From assembly GCF_900112135.1 (NCBI RefSeq), contig NZ_FOLC01000022.1:1-64000 (forward strand): a stretch of DNA of 64,000 bases, in the 5' to 3' direction. Positions 61,692 to 64,000 of the stretch are shown one piece after another (within the stretch, counting starts at the first letter, position 1; the number at the start of each line of letters is the position of its first letter). Source of the DNA: Collimonas sp. OK412 (GTDB lineage: Bacteria; Pseudomonadota; Gammaproteobacteria; Burkholderiales; Burkholderiaceae_D). The position numbers and the translations under genes were made by a program. The notes under the pieces were generated by a model, which was given only the letters and a program-made list of their open reading frames with translations, made no database searches and was not told where the DNA came from.

Positions 61692-62402
61692 TTATTGCGC
61701 GGCTGGCATTGCCTCCAGATAGACAGCGACATTCTTCATGTTTTCCGGCGTAAGTTCGTGCGCAATGCTTTTCATCATGGCGCCCTCGGGCCGTTCGTCT
61801 GTCCTTTGAAAAACCATCAGTTGTTTAATGATGTAATCGGCATGTTGGCCTGCAAGCCGCGGGAATTGCTGAATGCCTTCGCCATGCGCACCATGACAGC
61901 CGGAGCAGGCAGGTGTTTTGCTTGCAGCAATGCCGTCTTCAAAGATTTTCTGGCCATCCTTGAACAATGCCGGGTTTCCGGGCCTTCCTGGAGGGGGAGC
62001 CTGCGAAGAGAAATAGGCAGCCAGTCCATTGATCTGCTCGTCGGATAAGCGAGCGCTGATGCCCCACATATACTCGAAGCCGGCGGGATCCGAACGGCCA
62101 TGGCTTTTAAAAGATTTCAGTTGTTCCACCAGATAGGATTCCGATTGCGCCGCCAGATTCGGAAAATTGGGCGAGGTCGAAACTCCCTGAACGCCATGGC
62201 AATTGGAACAAACCTGCAACGCGAGCGTTTTGGCCGCCACCGTTGGATCTCCCAGCGAGCGAGAGCGTTCGGGCAAATTGCAAGCCACCACCCCTGCGAC
62301 GAGAATCAAGCTCAGGGAAAGATGAATCCCCCTCTGCTTCAAGTCCTTGAATTTCGCATCTGCAGTTCCGAGACGCGCAGGCTGGTCGTCATGGCTTCTC
62401 AT
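61692..62402 (-). CDS. Diheme c-type cytochrome (c4-like), probable lipoprotein
   Basis: 236 residues: N-terminal membrane/signal segment ending VAGVVAC (possible lipobox), then two similar cytochrome c domains with CSNCHGVQG and CSGCHGAHGEG and distal Met residues (EYMWGI, GAMMKSIA). The tandem class I arrangement resembles cytochrome c4, an electron carrier to cbb3-type oxidases. Its ATG follows the porin-cytochrome stop with no gap (TAAATG), so it is co-expressed and may carry electrons between the outer-membrane protein and the oxidase. Confidence 0.88.
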   Translation of the reverse strand: MRSHDDQPARLGTADAKFKDLKQRGIHLSLSLILVAGVVACNLPERSRSLGDPTVAAKTLALQVCSNCHGVQGVSTSPNFPNLAAQSESYLVEQLKSFKSHGRSDPAGFEYMWGISARLSDEQINGLAAYFSSQAPPPGRPGNPALFKDGQKIFEDGIAASKTPACSGCHGAHGEGIQQFPRLAGQHADYIIKQLMVFQRTDERPEGAMMKSIAHELTPENMKNVAVYLEAMPAAQ

Positions 62403-63737
62403 TTAGTACGCTCCCCACACATAGAGAAACAACGTGTTGTTGTCTTTGGCATTGCGCCCGGAACCGTCGTAGTTGCTGGAGGCGCCATGGAACTGGGTGT
62501 AGGCATAGTATTGGACGCCAATGCGAACGTATTGCACCGGCATCCAGAATATTTCGGGAACCCAGCCGCGTGTACCTGGATTGGCTGCGACATCCGGATA
62601 CAAGGTCGGATCCGAGCTTCCCGTGGTGCTGAAATAGCTCAGGCTTGTACCGTATTTTGCCCGATAGACGTAGCTCGCTTTCAGCCGCAGCTGATTAAGC
62701 GTATTGGAGGCATTGCTGGCAACGCCTGTCACGTCGCCGTTGGTGATGGTTTCCCTGATATAGCTGAACTGCGCCGTGACGGTATGCGGATCCAGCAAAT
62801 ATTGATATTGCGCGTCCACCCCGCGGTCGCGATAGCGTGTGGTCGGCCCCACCGGATTCGTGTTGTCGGGATAAAGTTGGGCATTCATGGCAAGTATCCC
62901 GATCATTGCGCTATGCGGGCCCCAGTCATGGCTGAGCGCAAGCCGTATGTAGGGATTGCTGCCCTTCAGGTTCGTTTGGTCCTGCGCTTTCGTGCCTTGG
63001 CTCAAGAATGACCATACGCCGTTGCTGGTCTGGTATGCAGCCAATTCGGCGTACAGCGTCTTGTTCCAGAAAGCATAGGCTGTCAGCCCGGCAACCTGGG
63101 TACCCAGTTGGCTAATGATGGGGCTGGCGTCGGGCGCGGTGACTCCGAATTGGGTGGGGACATACTGGATCCACGCAGGAGCAGTGTTCCAAGGATCGGT
63201 GAGGGAAGGATTGTTGTTGAGGCTGACGCCGAAAATAAAGTCTTGGGTCGGGCTAATAAATCGATCGGCATAGCGCAAGTCGAAATTATCGGAGGCCCAT
63301 TTCCCTTGCCATTTGCCGGTGTCCTGATTTTGGCTGTCGTAGTTATTGTAGGTCCATTGCGCAAACGCGCCGACATTGTCAGTGACTTTTCCTGCCAGGA
63401 AGACGCTGCCGGTTTGAAACAAGGCGACCGCGTCCTTGGCGAACGCCACATCGGCATCCGGCTTCGAACTCTTGGTGAAACTGGCGACCGCCATCGCAGA
63501 TAGCGGAATGGTCCGCGTACCGATCGTATAACCGGTGAGCTTGAATAATCTCCCGTAAGCAGTCAGCTCGGGAAACTGGCCGCCAGCATGGCAAGCCACG
63601 CAATTCTGTCCTGTTTGCCTTGCGAAAGCGGGAAGTGCGTAGCCTGCGATTGGGGCGAAAAAGCCTGCAAAGAAAAGAATAACGGCGATCAGGCCAACAT
63701 ATCTGATTCTTCGATCTCGAGAAATGAACACATTCAT
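62403..63737 (-). CDS. Cyc2-like fused monoheme cytochrome-porin (outer membrane)
   Basis: 444 residues: a signal peptide (LIAVILFFAGFFAPIAGYAL), then immediately PAFARQTGQNCVACHAGGQF with one CXXCH heme site (Cys46, Cys49, His50), then LTAYGRLFKLTGYT and about 370 residues with alternating polar/aromatic strands ending in an aromatic residue (LFLYVWGAY), as in a 16-strand beta-barrel. The order signal peptide - FARQTG - CXXCH - FGRxFKxxGYT - barrel is that of Cyc2, the fused outer-membrane cytochrome used for extracellular electron uptake in iron oxidisers. In heterotrophs the role is unknown. FNR box upstream. Confidence 0.82.
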   Translation of the reverse strand: MNVFISRDRRIRYVGLIAVILFFAGFFAPIAGYALPAFARQTGQNCVACHAGGQFPELTAYGRLFKLTGYTIGTRTIPLSAMAVASFTKSSKPDADVAFAKDAVALFQTGSVFLAGKVTDNVGAFAQWTYNNYDSQNQDTGKWQGKWASDNFDLRYADRFISPTQDFIFGVSLNNNPSLTDPWNTAPAWIQYVPTQFGVTAPDASPIISQLGTQVAGLTAYAFWNKTLYAELAAYQTSNGVWSFLSQGTKAQDQTNLKGSNPYIRLALSHDWGPHSAMIGILAMNAQLYPDNTNPVGPTTRYRDRGVDAQYQYLLDPHTVTAQFSYIRETITNGDVTGVASNASNTLNQLRLKASYVYRAKYGTSLSYFSTTGSSDPTLYPDVAANPGTRGWVPEIFWMPVQYVRIGVQYYAYTQFHGASSNYDGSGRNAKDNNTLFLYVWGAY

Positions 63738-63883
63738 TTACCACCCCTCCCCTTCAGTCTGTTTTGAAATTATTCTTGAAAGGTTTCGAGTAGGACAGAG
63801 AGAAAGTCAACGTACGCAAACTCGAAGCGCCCCATTTCCATGACTGTGCGGACATACATATATCAGCAAAATAACCACTGGAT

Positions 63884-63897
63884 TTGACGTATATCAA
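63884..63897 (-). promoter_or_regulatory. FNR/Anr box for the porin-cytochrome operon
   Basis: TTGAC-GTAT-ATCAA, one mismatch. TATATG (63857-63862) lies exactly 31 bp from the centre on the minus strand. Leader of about 110 nt. The remaining bases to 64000 contain no recognisable gene. Confidence 0.78.
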
Positions 63898-64000
63898 ATT
63901 TTCGTCAAATTATTGTTCTTGGCAAGCCTGGTCCACAGGTTCAGATGCGCTGAAGGGATAAAGTTGAATATTTCCGGTGCAAGCGATATCCATCCTGTCC

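Noticed and set aside
1-64000. Mobile element, prophage or defence island
   Set aside because: No transposase, integrase, terminal repeats, tRNA attachment site, restriction or toxin genes were seen; codon use looks uniform.

Overview
The window looks like chromosome of a Gram-negative betaproteobacterium, most likely Burkholderiales and probably Oxalobacteraceae-like (Collimonas/Herbaspirillum/Herminiimonas type). This rests on protein character (PilE/FimT/PilV/PilW/PilX/PilY1 order, class I PHA synthase, complete cbb3 cluster, Anr/FNR regulator) and even, GC-rich codon use. It is an inference, not a database match. I see no rRNA, tRNA, CRISPR, IS element or phage.

Layout. 1-3.1 kb: a truncated repeat-rich lipoprotein, a hypothetical gene, and a compact MglA/MglB-like module (receiver-like protein, small GTPase, roadblock proteins). 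3.2-16.4 kb: an orphan amino-acid binding protein, then a minus-strand minor-pilin operon pilE-fimT/U-pilV-pilW-pilX-pilY1 ending in a TonB-like protein and a small membrane protein. Divergent from it is a NarL-type response regulator, facing tail-to-tail a 999-residue propeller-type sensor kinase. 16.5-24.7 kb: a small HTH regulator with a palindromic operator, a secreted alpha/beta hydrolase, a CusRS-like pair, a chemoreceptor, a MarR/quinone-oxidoreductase divergon and a Tat-exported binding protein.

24.9-63.9 kb is one large low-oxygen island. I found eleven good FNR/Anr boxes (nine perfect TTGAT-N4-ATCAA, two TTGAC-N4-ATCAA) and one weaker site. All lie between genes, and nearly all have a -10-like hexamer about 31-32 bp from the box centre, the geometry of class II FNR activation. 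They precede universal stress proteins, an NRAMP-like transporter, a phasin, alcohol dehydrogenase, oleate hydratase and L,D-transpeptidase, a degenerate HemN homologue, a MaoC-phosphotransacylase fusion with acetate kinase, an acyl-CoA synthetase, PHA synthase, a DksA-like protein, a BON protein, cbb3 oxidase with its assembly genes, and a Cyc2-like porin-cytochrome. The FNR-type regulator is encoded inside the island (44.3 kb). In content it resembles the low-oxygen-activated (lxa) locus known from Burkholderia cenocepacia.

Working together, the island would let the cell store carbon and reductant as PHB, ferment through acyl-phosphate/acetate, respire with the high-affinity cbb3 oxidase, and possibly exchange electrons across the outer membrane. 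A tightly overlapping operon (K+ channel, beta-CASP nuclease, AMP-phosphorylase-like enzyme, PRPP-synthetase-like enzyme, PatZ-like acetyltransferase) looks like an RNA-recycling and energy-saving module.

The most noteworthy items are the Cyc2-like gene pair, the nuclease/phosphorylase/PRPP operon, the HemN homologue that has lost its radical-SAM motifs, the dense FNR regulon, and two small genes of 33 and 52 codons that fit the operon structure.
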